From: an uncultured Collinsella sp.
Lineage (GTDB): Bacteria; Actinomycetota; Coriobacteriia; Coriobacteriales; Coriobacteriaceae
Direction: 5' to 3'
NCBI GenBank assembly: GCA_959602645.1
Contig: CAUGTZ010000025.1
Span: forward strand, 1-33,649
Length of the DNA: 33,649 nucleotides
The notes under the pieces are model-generated. The model was not told the origin of the DNA. It was given only the letters and a program-made list of their open reading frames with translations, and made no database searches. This document shows, piece by piece, positions 26,203 to 33,649 of the stretch. Position 1 is the first letter of the stretch, and each line of letters begins with the position of its first letter. Made by a program: the position numbers and the translations under genes.

Positions 26203-26231
26203 GTTCCTGTCCCCAGGAACCCCCCCCCCAT
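26203..26231 (-). promoter_or_regulatory. Leader element: G10 tract plus tetraloop hairpin before the initiating transferase
   Basis: On the minus strand an ATG at 26231 runs into ten G (26220-26229, counting the G of ATG), then GTTCCTG-GGGA-CAGGAAC (26203-26220), a perfect 7-bp stem closed by a GGGA (GNRA-type) tetraloop, directly before the GTG start. The G of the stem base shares the tract. The hairpin sits just downstream of the NusG-like gene, the kind of place where LoaP-type antiterminators recognise leader RNA. The tract length also decides whether the ATG is in frame with the transferase: not at 10, yes at 8 or 11. Confidence 0.6.
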
Positions 26232-26275
26232 CTATGAATCCAAAAACCAAATAAATTGCCGGTGCAACGTCTCCC

Positions 26276-26866
26276 TTACGTTTTGCTGGGCACGTCGATC
26301 GGAAGTAACTCCCTAAAAGCGGAGCCACCTTCGCCCACGTCTACCAGGCACCAGCGTTTATGACGGTCGATCTTTTTAACGCGGGCCTCTTGCCCCACCA
26401 AGGGACCCTGTTCAATGTGCAACACGCCGTCTTCTATGCGCGCTACGCTGTTGCGCACCACGCCGTCGTCGTCCAGCACACTGCGGTACCAATCCTGCGC
26501 ATCGTCCGGCATGGGCATGTACGCCCGCTCCCTGCTGCCGGCAATGCGACAGCCAAAGCTCAACTGGGCCAAAGCCCTATCGAGCGCGGCGGCATCGTGC
26601 GTAGCGACGAAGAAATATTCCTTGTACATGGGTTTGGTTTGGAGCGACCAGGCGCCGTCCCGCTTAAACCAGAACTCCTTTTGCATCACAAAAGCGTCCT
26701 GCATCAGCTCGTGCGGGATAATGCGGCGGACCTTTTCGCAGGTCTCACGCTCTTTTCCATTGGGGGTGTGAACCAGATACCAGCGGACGCGACCGTGCTG
26801 GCTGTTGGTGGTGACGCCGTTAAATGCGCCTGGCAGCTGCTCTTGGCGCCGTGTAGTCTGTTCCAT
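26276..26866 (-). CDS. NusG-like transcription antiterminator (LoaP/UpxY-type)
   Basis: A 196-residue specialised NusG paralogue, first gene of the polysaccharide locus. The NGN domain runs from about RWYLVHTPNGKERETCEKV, including KPMYKEYFFVAT, and a C-terminal KOW domain is seen in LHIEQGPLVGQEARVKKIDRHKRW. Such factors ride RNA polymerase and prevent termination in long operons for surface polysaccharides. I chose the ATG at 26866, since AGAGGGGGGG lies 6-13 bases upstream; the longer frame to 26905 lacks a ribosome site. The ribosome site itself contains a G7 run (26874-26880). Confidence 0.85.
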   Translation of the reverse strand: MEQTTRRQEQLPGAFNGVTTNSQHGRVRWYLVHTPNGKERETCEKVRRIIPHELMQDAFVMQKEFWFKRDGAWSLQTKPMYKEYFFVATHDAAALDRALAQLSFGCRIAGSRERAYMPMPDDAQDWYRSVLDDDGVVRNSVARIEDGVLHIEQGPLVGQEARVKKIDRHKRWCLVDVGEGGSAFRELLPIDVPSKT

Positions 26867-26959
26867 GTTCTCGCCCCCCCTCTTTTGGCTTTGCGATGCA
26901 CGCAAATGCAGGGGCGTTTAGAACAGGCTTCTCGCTCGCAGCTAGGCGCAGTCGCAAAA

Positions 26960-27081
26960 GTACAGGTTTTTGTAGAAGGGTATGGAGATGTACCTACTAG
27001 CAGTACATTTTGCGTAATCTGGGCAAACGCTAATTAATTGCTCGTATAATGGCCTATGTCGAAAGATACAAAAACCTGTAC
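26960..27081. repeat. 15-bp inverted repeat flanking a promoter-like segment (candidate inverton)
   Basis: GTACAGGTTTTTGTA at 26960-26974 recurs as its exact reverse complement at 27067-27081. Allowing one mismatch, the arms extend to about 19 bp. Each arm is itself a TACA...TGTA dyad. The 92-base interior holds TATAAT at 27045-27050 on the plus strand, pointing away from the polysaccharide genes; I see no good -35 and no equally good -10 on the minus strand. Inversion would aim that -10 at the locus. No recombinase gene is in the window. Confidence 0.6.
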
Positions 27082-27100
27082 CTTTTTGTGCAACAAAAAA

Positions 27101-27120
27101 AGCCGCTCAACCAGCGGCTT
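27101..27120. terminator. Hairpin with T/A runs between thrS and polysaccharide locus
   Basis: AGCCGCT (27101-27107) pairs with AGCGGCT (27113-27119) around a 5-base loop. Read on the minus strand it is followed by seven T, on the plus strand by TTTT, so it can work both ways. It probably separates thrS transcription from the capsule locus. Confidence 0.85.
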
Positions 27121-27140
27121 TTCTAATTTTGGTATGAAAA

Positions 27141-27171
27141 AAGGCGACCGCCCTATGTGGACGGTCGCCTT
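27141..27171 (-). terminator. thrS terminator hairpin
   Basis: AAGGCGACCG (27141-27150) pairs perfectly with its complement (27162-27171) around an 11-base loop, 24 bases past the thrS stop. On the minus strand a run of T follows (complement of GAAAAAAGG). This is the primary thrS terminator, backed up by the hairpin at 27101. Confidence 0.9.
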
Positions 27172-27194
27172 TGTTAATTGTTGTGAAGTTTGCC

Positions 27195-28958
<1,764 letters not shown>

Positions 28959-29028
28959 GGGTATGTTTTCTCCTCTCGGATGCCTGGTGCAAGTGCGTGC
29001 GATGCGCTCGGCGTTTTTGACTTGCATC

Positions 29029-29056
29029 ATTATAGGCAGGTTGCCTTGGTATACAA
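29029..29056 (-). promoter_or_regulatory. thrS promoter
   Basis: On the minus strand, TTGTAT (29051-29056) and a perfect TATAAT (29029-29034) are separated by 16 bases, about 70 bases before the thrS start. The short leader leaves no room for a T-box riboswitch. Confidence 0.8.
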
Positions 29057-29057
29057 G

Positions 29058-29088
29058 CGCCCGCCGCACCTTAATGGCACGGCGGGCG
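29058..29088. other. GC-rich hairpin upstream of thrS promoter
   Basis: CGCCCGCCG (29058-29066) pairs with CGGCGGGCG (29080-29088) around 13 bases. It is followed by ATTTTC on the plus strand only, so on the minus strand, where the upstream gene is transcribed, it lacks a T run. It may still slow read-through from the zinc-ribbon gene into thrS. Confidence 0.45.
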
Positions 29089-29093
29089 ATTTT

Positions 29094-29210
29094 CTACGCA
29101 TGCTTCATCGTGTGGGGCGGGGTGTGGGGCGCGCGTGGCTTGCGGCGCGCCCGTGGCTTGCGCGGGACGCGCGGTGCCCGTGGCTTGCGGCCGGCCCGGC
29201 GATGGATGCG
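29094..29210 (-). other. In-frame basic tail downstream of zinc-ribbon stop
   Basis: The zinc-ribbon frame, after its TAA at 29211-29213, stays open for 38 codons to TAG at 29094-29096. It reads RIHRRAGRKPRAPRVPRKPR and onward, with RKPRA three times, encoded by three copies of an 11-base repeat (plus-strand CGTGGCTTGCG at 29134, 29152 and 29179). The regular Lys/Arg/Pro composition looks like a former or read-through C-terminal tail. Confidence 0.5.
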
Positions 29211-29642
29211 TTACTGGATGCGAGTTCGGCAGTAGGGGCAGACCTTCCAGTGCGCGTCGAGCGGGCGATGGCAGCTGGGGCATACGTTGCGAACCTGGGT
29301 GTCGCACACCGGGCAGACGACGAAGTCCTTCTCGATGGGGGCGCCGCATTGCGGACAGGTGCCGTACTGGGCAAGCTGGCGCTCGCGCAGGGCCATGTCA
29401 AGCTCCTGCTCCTCGCGGTCGGCCGCGTAGGAGTGCGGGCGCAGGACCAGGTAAGCGATGAGGCCCACAAACGGGATGAGGGCGATGATGCCCCATGCCA
29501 CGTAGGCGCTGGCGCCGCGGCGGCGAGCGTCGATGAATACATAGACGACCGACAGCACGTACAGGGCGATGATAAAGCCCACGAAGGCATAGATGACGCC
29601 CATAAGCTGCGGCGACATGAGCTCAGAGATGTACTTGGACAT
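29211..29642 (-). CDS. Membrane protein with double zinc ribbon
   Basis: A 143-residue protein. Two hydrophobic helices (about 12-37 and 46-68), with the DARRRG linker and WGIIALIPFVGLIAYLVLRP, resemble the PLDc_N-type membrane domain. The C-terminal part is a double zinc ribbon with Cys at 96/99, 110/113, 121/124 and 135/138, all CxxC pairs. The zinc ribbons should face the cytoplasm. No specific function is known. It is transcribed alone and divergently from the glycerol-phosphate operon. AAAGG upstream of the ATG is a modest ribosome site. The stop may be recent: see the basic tail that follows it in frame. Confidence 0.85.
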   Translation of the reverse strand: MSKYISELMSPQLMGVIYAFVGFIIALYVLSVVYVFIDARRRGASAYVAWGIIALIPFVGLIAYLVLRPHSYAADREEQELDMALRERQLAQYGTCPQCGAPIEKDFVVCPVCDTQVRNVCPSCHRPLDAHWKVCPYCRTRIQ

Positions 29643-29743
29643 TGAGGTGTACCTTTCGGAATATTTACAGTCCGGTCAAGTTTACCACGGGGTTTGTTTA
29701 TATGGGACCACGGCCGGGTACGGGGCTGGCGCGGACACAAACA

Positions 29744-29998
29744 TCTCAATCTGTAACAGGTGGGAGCGGAATCCTGGTCTAGATGTTACAGACCGAGAAA
29801 CAGAAGTCCCTCCCCGACTTCAATCTCGATCTGTAACAGTTACTCGGCAAAAACAGTCCCAGATGTTACAGATTTAGACAAACCATTCTCTCCCCGACTT
29901 AAATCTCGAACCGTAACATCTGGAACCCAAAAACAGTTCTTACTGTTACAGATCGAGAAGAACGTGCGCCTGTGGACTCAAGATCTCAATCTGTAACA
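29744..29998. repeat. Array of seven 15-bp motifs at exact 40-bp spacing, alternating orientation
   Basis: TCTC(A/G)ATCTGTAACA or a close variant starts at 29744, 29824, 29904 and 29984 on the plus strand. Its reverse complement (TGTTACAGA-YYGAGA-like) starts at 29784, 29864 and 29944. Spacing is 40 bp between neighbours and 80 bp between copies in the same orientation. The 25-base gaps are less conserved but partly shared (TCCCCGACTT before units 3 and 5; AAAAACAGT in two gaps). A degenerate further copy may lie at 30034. The array fills the 547-base divergent region between the zinc-ribbon gene and the glycerol-phosphate operon. The rest of that region (29643-29743, 30050-30140) shows nothing definite. 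Confidence 0.88.
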
Positions 29999-30144
29999 GG
30001 TAACGGCGCAGACCGCGAGGTTGGGCGGGAAGATCTCGCGTTCTAACGTGGCCGGCATCCGTGCTGGGCCGGCCCACGCCTGCCGTTGGCGGATGCAGTG
30101 GGGCTGTTCGCCGCATTGCCGCCGTACTGGGGGCGCGCAGACCG

Positions 30145-30172
30145 TAGGATAGTCCTATTGACAGCCTGTCAA
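30145..30172 (+). promoter_or_regulatory. Two adjacent dyads upstream of glycerol-3-phosphate operon
   Basis: TAGGA-TAG-TCCTA (30145-30157) is directly followed by TTGACA-GCC-TGTCAA (30158-30172), both perfect inverted repeats with a 3-base centre, ending 17 bases before the GTG start. They look like operator sites; TTGACA could also be a -35, but no -10 follows at the right distance. Confidence 0.55.
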
Positions 30173-30189
30173 CTTGTCTGGGAGGCACC

Positions 30190-31651
30190 GTGGCAGAAAC
30201 GTTTGATATCGCGGTTGTGGGCGCGGGCATCACCGGGTGCGCCATCGCGCGACAGCTCGCGCGCTATGACTTGTCCATTTGCGTGATCGAGGCGGCCAAC
30301 GATGTCGCCCTAGGCGCATCGAAGGCCAACGGCGGCCTGGTACACGCCGGCTACGATCCGGCGCCGGGCACGGTAAAGGCGCAGCTCAACGCCCGCGGTT
30401 GCGAGCTATATGGCACCTGGGCCCAGGAGCTCGGCTTTTTGTTTTGCCGCACCGGTTCGATGGTGCTGGGGTTTAACGACGAAGACCGCGCACACCTAGA
30501 GAAGCTGCGCCAGAATGGCGTGGCCAACGGCGTTCCCGAACTGTCGATTATCGGCCCCGAGCGCATCCATGAGCTGGAACCGCGCGCGAGTGCCGAGGCG
30601 ACGTGCGCGCTGTGGTGCCCCTCGACCGGTTTTGTCGATCCGTTTGAGGTTGCCATTGCCGCGCTGGAGAACGCCGTCGCCAACGGGGTGACGTTTATGC
30701 GCTCCGCACCGGTGGAAGCGATTGAGGTTGTTGGCAGCGAGGCCACCGACGGGGCTGCACGCTTTACGCTGGTGACGCCTGTCGGCGATGTGCACTGCCG
30801 CTATCTGATCAACGCCGCGGGCAACGGTGCAGCGGACATCTCGCATATGGCGGGCGCCGAGGAGTTCCAGATGGTCTGGCGCCAGGGCAACATCGTGGTG
30901 CTGGACAAGGAGCCGCGCGCTCATGCCGCTCTACCCCGTGCCCACGCCAGTGTCCAAGGGCGTAATCGTCACGAGTACCGTACATGGGAACACCGTAATC
31001 ACCGCAACCGCTGCCGTGCGGGAGCCGGGCGACACGCAGACCTATGCAAGCGATGTGAACGCGCTGCTGACGGGAGCGCGCAAACTGGTTCCCGATCTGG
31101 ACACGCGCCGCGTGGTGCGCGCATTTGCCGGCGGGCGTCCGGTCATAAAGGGAACGAACGACTTTTTTATTGGACAGTCGGACGTGGTGCCGGGACTGTT
31201 CCAGGCGGCGGGCATTCAGTCGCCAGGCGTGGCGAGCGCGCCGGCCATTGCCGAGCGCATGGAGCACGTGATGCGCGAGGCGGGCGTTGCTTTGCGCGAA
31301 CGGGCCGATTGGGATCCGATTCGACACGCGCCGGACGACTTCGACCGTGCGCCGCTTGCACGCAAGGAGGAGCTCATTGAGTCCGACCCTGCATGGGGGC
31401 AGATCGTCTGCCGCTGCGAGACAGTGCCCGAGGCCGAAATCGTGGCCGCGATTCGATGCCGCCCGGGTGCGGTTTCGGTCGAGGGCGTCAAGCGGCGCTG
31501 CCGTGCGGGCATGGGTCGGTGCCAGAGTGGCTTTTGCCAGAGCCGCGTAGTGGCGATCCTAGCGCGCGAGCTGGGCTGCGACCCCAGCGAGGTGCTGTTG
31601 GAGGATGCCGGATCTTGGCTGGTCGAGGGACCGCTAAAGGGGGTGCGCTAG
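30190..31651 (+). pseudogene. FAD-dependent glycerol-3-phosphate dehydrogenase-like protein, frameshifted
   Basis: First gene of a three-gene operon. The N-terminal part has the FAD site VVGAGITGCAIARQL (10-24) and a DAO-type domain up to GNIVVLDKEPRA. The family sequence then continues in another frame as LMPLYPVPTPVSKGVIV, with RRVVRAFAGGRPV, and ends in a BFD-like [2Fe-2S] domain (CRCETVPEAEIV ... RRCRAGMGRCQSGFC). The switch falls in GCGCGC at 30915-30920. Restoring one GC pair gives E-P-R-A-L-M and a single 488-residue protein, so a 2-bp loss is the simplest cause. It may be a real mutation or a sequence error. Members of this family oxidise glycerol 3-phosphate anaerobically. The start is GTG, with GGGAGG four bases upstream. 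Confidence 0.85.
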
Positions 31652-31652
31652 G

Positions 31653-33005
31653 ATGGCGACGTTTGATATGCGCGACGAACGCGCGGAGACCGGAACTGCA
31701 GCGTCAGTGTCGACGCAGGCCTTCGACGTGGTCGTCATCGGAGGCGGCCCCGCCGGTATGGCAGCCGCGCTTGCCGCGCACAAGGCCGACGCGCGCGTGG
31801 CCATCGTGGAGCGTGAGCAGCATCTGGGCGGTATCCTGCGCCAGTGCATCCACCCCGGTTTTGGCCTTTCGCACTTTAAGCAGGAGCTCACCGGCCCCGA
31901 GTATGCACAGCGTTTTATCGACCAGGTGCGCGCGACCGACATTGCGCTGTTCTTGGACAGCATGGTGCTTGGAATTGATTCGGGCGCGTCCACGGAAGAC
32001 GCCTCACTCCACACCGTCACGCTCATGAATCCCTCCGGTATGCTGCAGCTCACCGGGCGCGCGGTCGTCCTTGCCATGGGTTGCCGCGAGCGCACGCGCA
32101 GCGAGATCAAGATCCCCGGCAGCCGCCCCGCCGGCGTGTTTACGGCCGGCTTGGCGCAGCGATACATCAATATCGAGAACCTCAAACCCGGCTCGCGCGC
32201 CGTCATTTTGGGCTCGGGCGACATCGGGCTGATCATGGCGCGCCGCTGCACGCTCGAGGGGATTTCCGTCGAGGGCGTGTACGAGCTCATGCCGTACGCC
32301 AACGGCCTGCGCCGCAACGTCAAGAACTGTCTGGACGACTTTGGCATTCCGCTGCACCTGTCCACCACCGTCACGCGCGTGATCGGACACGATCGCGTGG
32401 AGGCCGTCGAGGTAAGCCAGGTCGACGAGCACCTGGCGCCCATTCCGGGGACCGAGCGCATTGTTCCGTGTGACACGCTGCTGCTTTCGGTGGGCTTGAT
32501 TCCCGAGAACGAGCTTTCGGTTGCCGCGGGCGTAGAGCTTGACCCACGCACGCGCGGCGCCGTGGTGGACCAGAGCCTGCAGACGGGCGTGCCCGGCATC
32601 TTTGCCTGCGGCAACGTGCTGCACGTGCACGACCTGGCCGACAACGTGACGGCCGAGTCCGAGCGCGCCGGTGCGGCTGCGGCGGCGTACGCGCTGGGGA
32701 CCGGCGCGGGCGCCGTTCCGGACTGCGAGCTCACCGTCTCCCCTGCCGGCATTGCGGGATACGCGCTGCCGGGACGCATTACGGCTGTGGCGCTCACCAA
32801 GCTCAACTTCCGCGTACGCCGACCGGTCGATACCGCTCGAGTACGCATCTTGGCCAACGACGAAGAAGTGTTTGCGGGCAAAGTCCGCGCGTTTAAACCG
32901 AGCGTCATGGAAAGCTTCCCGCTGCCGGCTAAGGTGATTCAACGCGCACTCGACCTGGGTGCCAGCGAAATCGTCCTGTCCGTCGATCCCGTTGAGGAGG
33001 CATAG
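31653..33005 (+). CDS. NAD(P)/FAD-dependent oxidoreductase (glycerol-3-phosphate operon, second subunit)
   Basis: A 450-residue flavoprotein with two dinucleotide folds: VVVIGGGPAGMAAALA (26-41) for FAD and VILGSGDIGLIMARR for NAD(P), plus GIFACGNVLHVHDLADNVT near the C-terminus, where FAD is usually contacted. CIHPGFGL follows the first fold; similar sequences occur in sulfide/thiol-type and sarcosine-oxidase alpha-like members. It sits between the GlpA-like and DUF1667 genes, one base after the former, the usual order of this set in anaerobes. It is thought to pass electrons from the first subunit. The first 20 residues are non-conserved. Confidence 0.87.
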   Translation: MATFDMRDERAETGTAASVSTQAFDVVVIGGGPAGMAAALAAHKADARVAIVEREQHLGGILRQCIHPGFGLSHFKQELTGPEYAQRFIDQVRATDIALFLDSMVLGIDSGASTEDASLHTVTLMNPSGMLQLTGRAVVLAMGCRERTRSEIKIPGSRPAGVFTAGLAQRYINIENLKPGSRAVILGSGDIGLIMARRCTLEGISVEGVYELMPYANGLRRNVKNCLDDFGIPLHLSTTVTRVIGHDRVEAVEVSQVDEHLAPIPGTERIVPCDTLLLSVGLIPENELSVAAGVELDPRTRGAVVDQSLQTGVPGIFACGNVLHVHDLADNVTAESERAGAAAAAYALGTGAGAVPDCELTVSPAGIAGYALPGRITAVALTKLNFRVRRPVDTARVRILANDEEVFAGKVRAFKPSVMESFPLPAKVIQRALDLGASEIVLSVDPVEEA

Positions 33006-33008
33006 CTC

Positions 33009-33407
33009 ATGAGTACGAATGTGACCGAGACGCTGCAGTTCAACTGCACCACCTGCCCATCCGAGTGCCTCCTGACCGTAGAGGTGGAGCACGACGCCAA
33101 TGGCACCGTGGTGGAAGTGCGCTCCGTAACCGGTAACAACTGCCCGCGCGGCGATACGTTCGCACATCAGGAGCTCACCTGCCCCATGCGCGTGCTCACA
33201 ACGACCGTGGCCGTCTCCGGCGGCGACGAAGCCCTACTCCCCGTCCGCACGGCCGAAGCCATCCCGCTAGAACTCCACGCCCAGGCCATGGACCTCATCT
33301 GCGGCGTGGTCGTCGAGGCCCCCATCCGCATGGGCGACGTCGTGCTAGAGAACCTCCTAGACACCAACATCAACCTTATCGCCAGCATGGACATCGACCG
33401 AGCCTAA
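33009..33407 (+). CDS. DUF1667 protein
   Basis: A 132-residue protein with Cys13, Cys16, Cys20, Cys45 and Cys58 (FNCTTCPSEC, NNCPRGD, LTCPMR), a likely metal or Fe-S site typical of DUF1667. The family is nearly always the third gene after the two flavoproteins encoded just upstream, and is taken to be a small electron-transfer or assembly subunit. It follows the second gene by 3 bases, and GTTGAGGAGG upstream is a good ribosome site. Confidence 0.9.
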   Translation: MSTNVTETLQFNCTTCPSECLLTVEVEHDANGTVVEVRSVTGNNCPRGDTFAHQELTCPMRVLTTTVAVSGGDEALLPVRTAEAIPLELHAQAMDLICGVVVEAPIRMGDVVLENLLDTNINLIASMDIDRA

Positions 33408-33408
33408 G

Positions 33409-33457
33409 TAGCTAATTGGGGACGGGGCTCTTTAGCTAATTAGGGACGGAGCTCTTT
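33409..33457 (+). repeat. Two tandem copies of a 24-base repeat
   Basis: TAGCTAATTGGGGACGGGGC plus TCTTT (from 33409) is followed by the variant TAGCTAATTAGGGACGGAGC plus TCTTT (from 33433), and a third partial TTAGCTA begins at 33457. Such GGGGACGG-containing intergenic repeats often mark mobile or REP-like sequences. No transposase is seen here. Confidence 0.75.
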
Positions 33458-33492
33458 TAGCTACCCCGCCATCCACCCGGTCCTCCTCCGCA

Positions 33493-33557
33493 GTTGCGGT
33501 GAAATACGGACTGTTTTATGGCTTCAGGCCGCTAAACAGTCCGTATTTCACCGCAAC
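33493..33557. repeat. Perfect 24-bp inverted repeat (hairpin element)
   Basis: The arm at 33493-33516 (starts GTTGCGGTGAAATACGG, ends ACTGTTT) recurs exactly as reverse complement at 33534-33557, with a 17-base loop. No T run follows, so it is not a classic terminator, though it may end the glycerol-phosphate operon. A 24-bp perfect palindrome suggests a REP/MITE-like element or a small structured RNA. The remaining bases to 33649 show no gene. Confidence 0.85.
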
Positions 33558-33649
33558 TTATGAGGACGCGCATGGGATGCAAAGGAGTGTCCCGAAGTGC
33601 CGGCACAGACGATATGAGCAGGACATAAAACATTGAGAGCCCCTGCTGC

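Noticed and set aside
28959..29030. T-box riboswitch before thrS
   Set aside because: The leader from the mapped promoter to the start is only about 60-70 bases, with no T-box sequence or specifier stem.
29593..29996. Small plus-strand coding frames across the repeat array
   Set aside because: Two overlapping frames read similar peptides only because the DNA is repetitive. They have no ribosome site or recognisable domain.
29744..29998. CRISPR array
   Set aside because: The 15-base repeats with 25-base gaps alternate in orientation, the gaps share sequence, and there are no cas genes. CRISPR repeats are longer and all in one orientation.
33493..33557. Rho-independent terminator
   Set aside because: No T run follows the stem in either direction, so it is listed as a hairpin repeat instead.

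Overview
The window looks like a chromosomal segment of a high-GC, host-associated actinobacterium of the Coriobacteriia; Collinsella is my best guess. The basis is the GC-rich housekeeping genes, the style of the thrS neighbourhood, the three-gene glycerol-3-phosphate oxidoreductase set ending in a DUF1667 protein, and a very long polysaccharide locus. The genus is an inference from gene content; no rRNA gene is present to confirm it.

Left part (1-6.6 kb) is accessory DNA. It opens with the right end of an IS3-family element. Next is an AT-rich, two-gene minus-strand operon that I read as a Hachiman-type defence pair: a DUF1837-like PD-(D/E)xK nuclease (HamA) and a DEAH helicase (HamB). Then come a small unrecognised gene and a secreted transglutaminase-like gene broken by one in-frame TAA.

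The centre (6.8-26.9 kb) is one minus-strand surface-polysaccharide locus of 21 genes, nearly all overlapping or separated by a few bases. In transcription order it holds a NusG-like (LoaP/UpxY-type) antiterminator, the initiating sugar-phosphate transferase, UDP-glucose dehydrogenase, a UDP-glucuronate 4-epimerase-like enzyme and a PssD/PssE glycosyltransferase pair. Next come a pyruvyl-transferase-like protein, a divergent MenD-like ThDP enzyme and an SDR, a cassette of unknown chemistry. The rest is three GT4 glycosyltransferases, a left-handed beta-helix acyltransferase, a DUF1919 protein, a Wzy-like polymerase, a polysaccharide deacetylase-like protein, a Wzx-like flippase, two more acyltransferases, an ATP-grasp ligase and a YkvI-like membrane protein, ending at a strong hairpin terminator. 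The product is probably an acidic (glucuronate/galacturonate), acylated capsule or exopolysaccharide. Three features suggest phase control: a 15-bp inverted repeat flanking a promoter-like segment upstream of the first gene, a G10 tract just before the initiating transferase start, and a G9 tract inside an acyltransferase gene.

The right part (27.1-33.6 kb) is more housekeeping-like. It has thrS with a clear promoter and two tail hairpins, and a zinc-ribbon membrane protein whose stop is followed in frame by a basic repeat tail. A divergent intergenic region carries seven copies of a 15-bp motif placed exactly every 40 bp in alternating orientation. It is followed by a glycerol-3-phosphate dehydrogenase-like operon whose first gene carries a frameshift in a GC repeat. 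The window ends in intergenic repeats with a perfect 24-bp inverted repeat.
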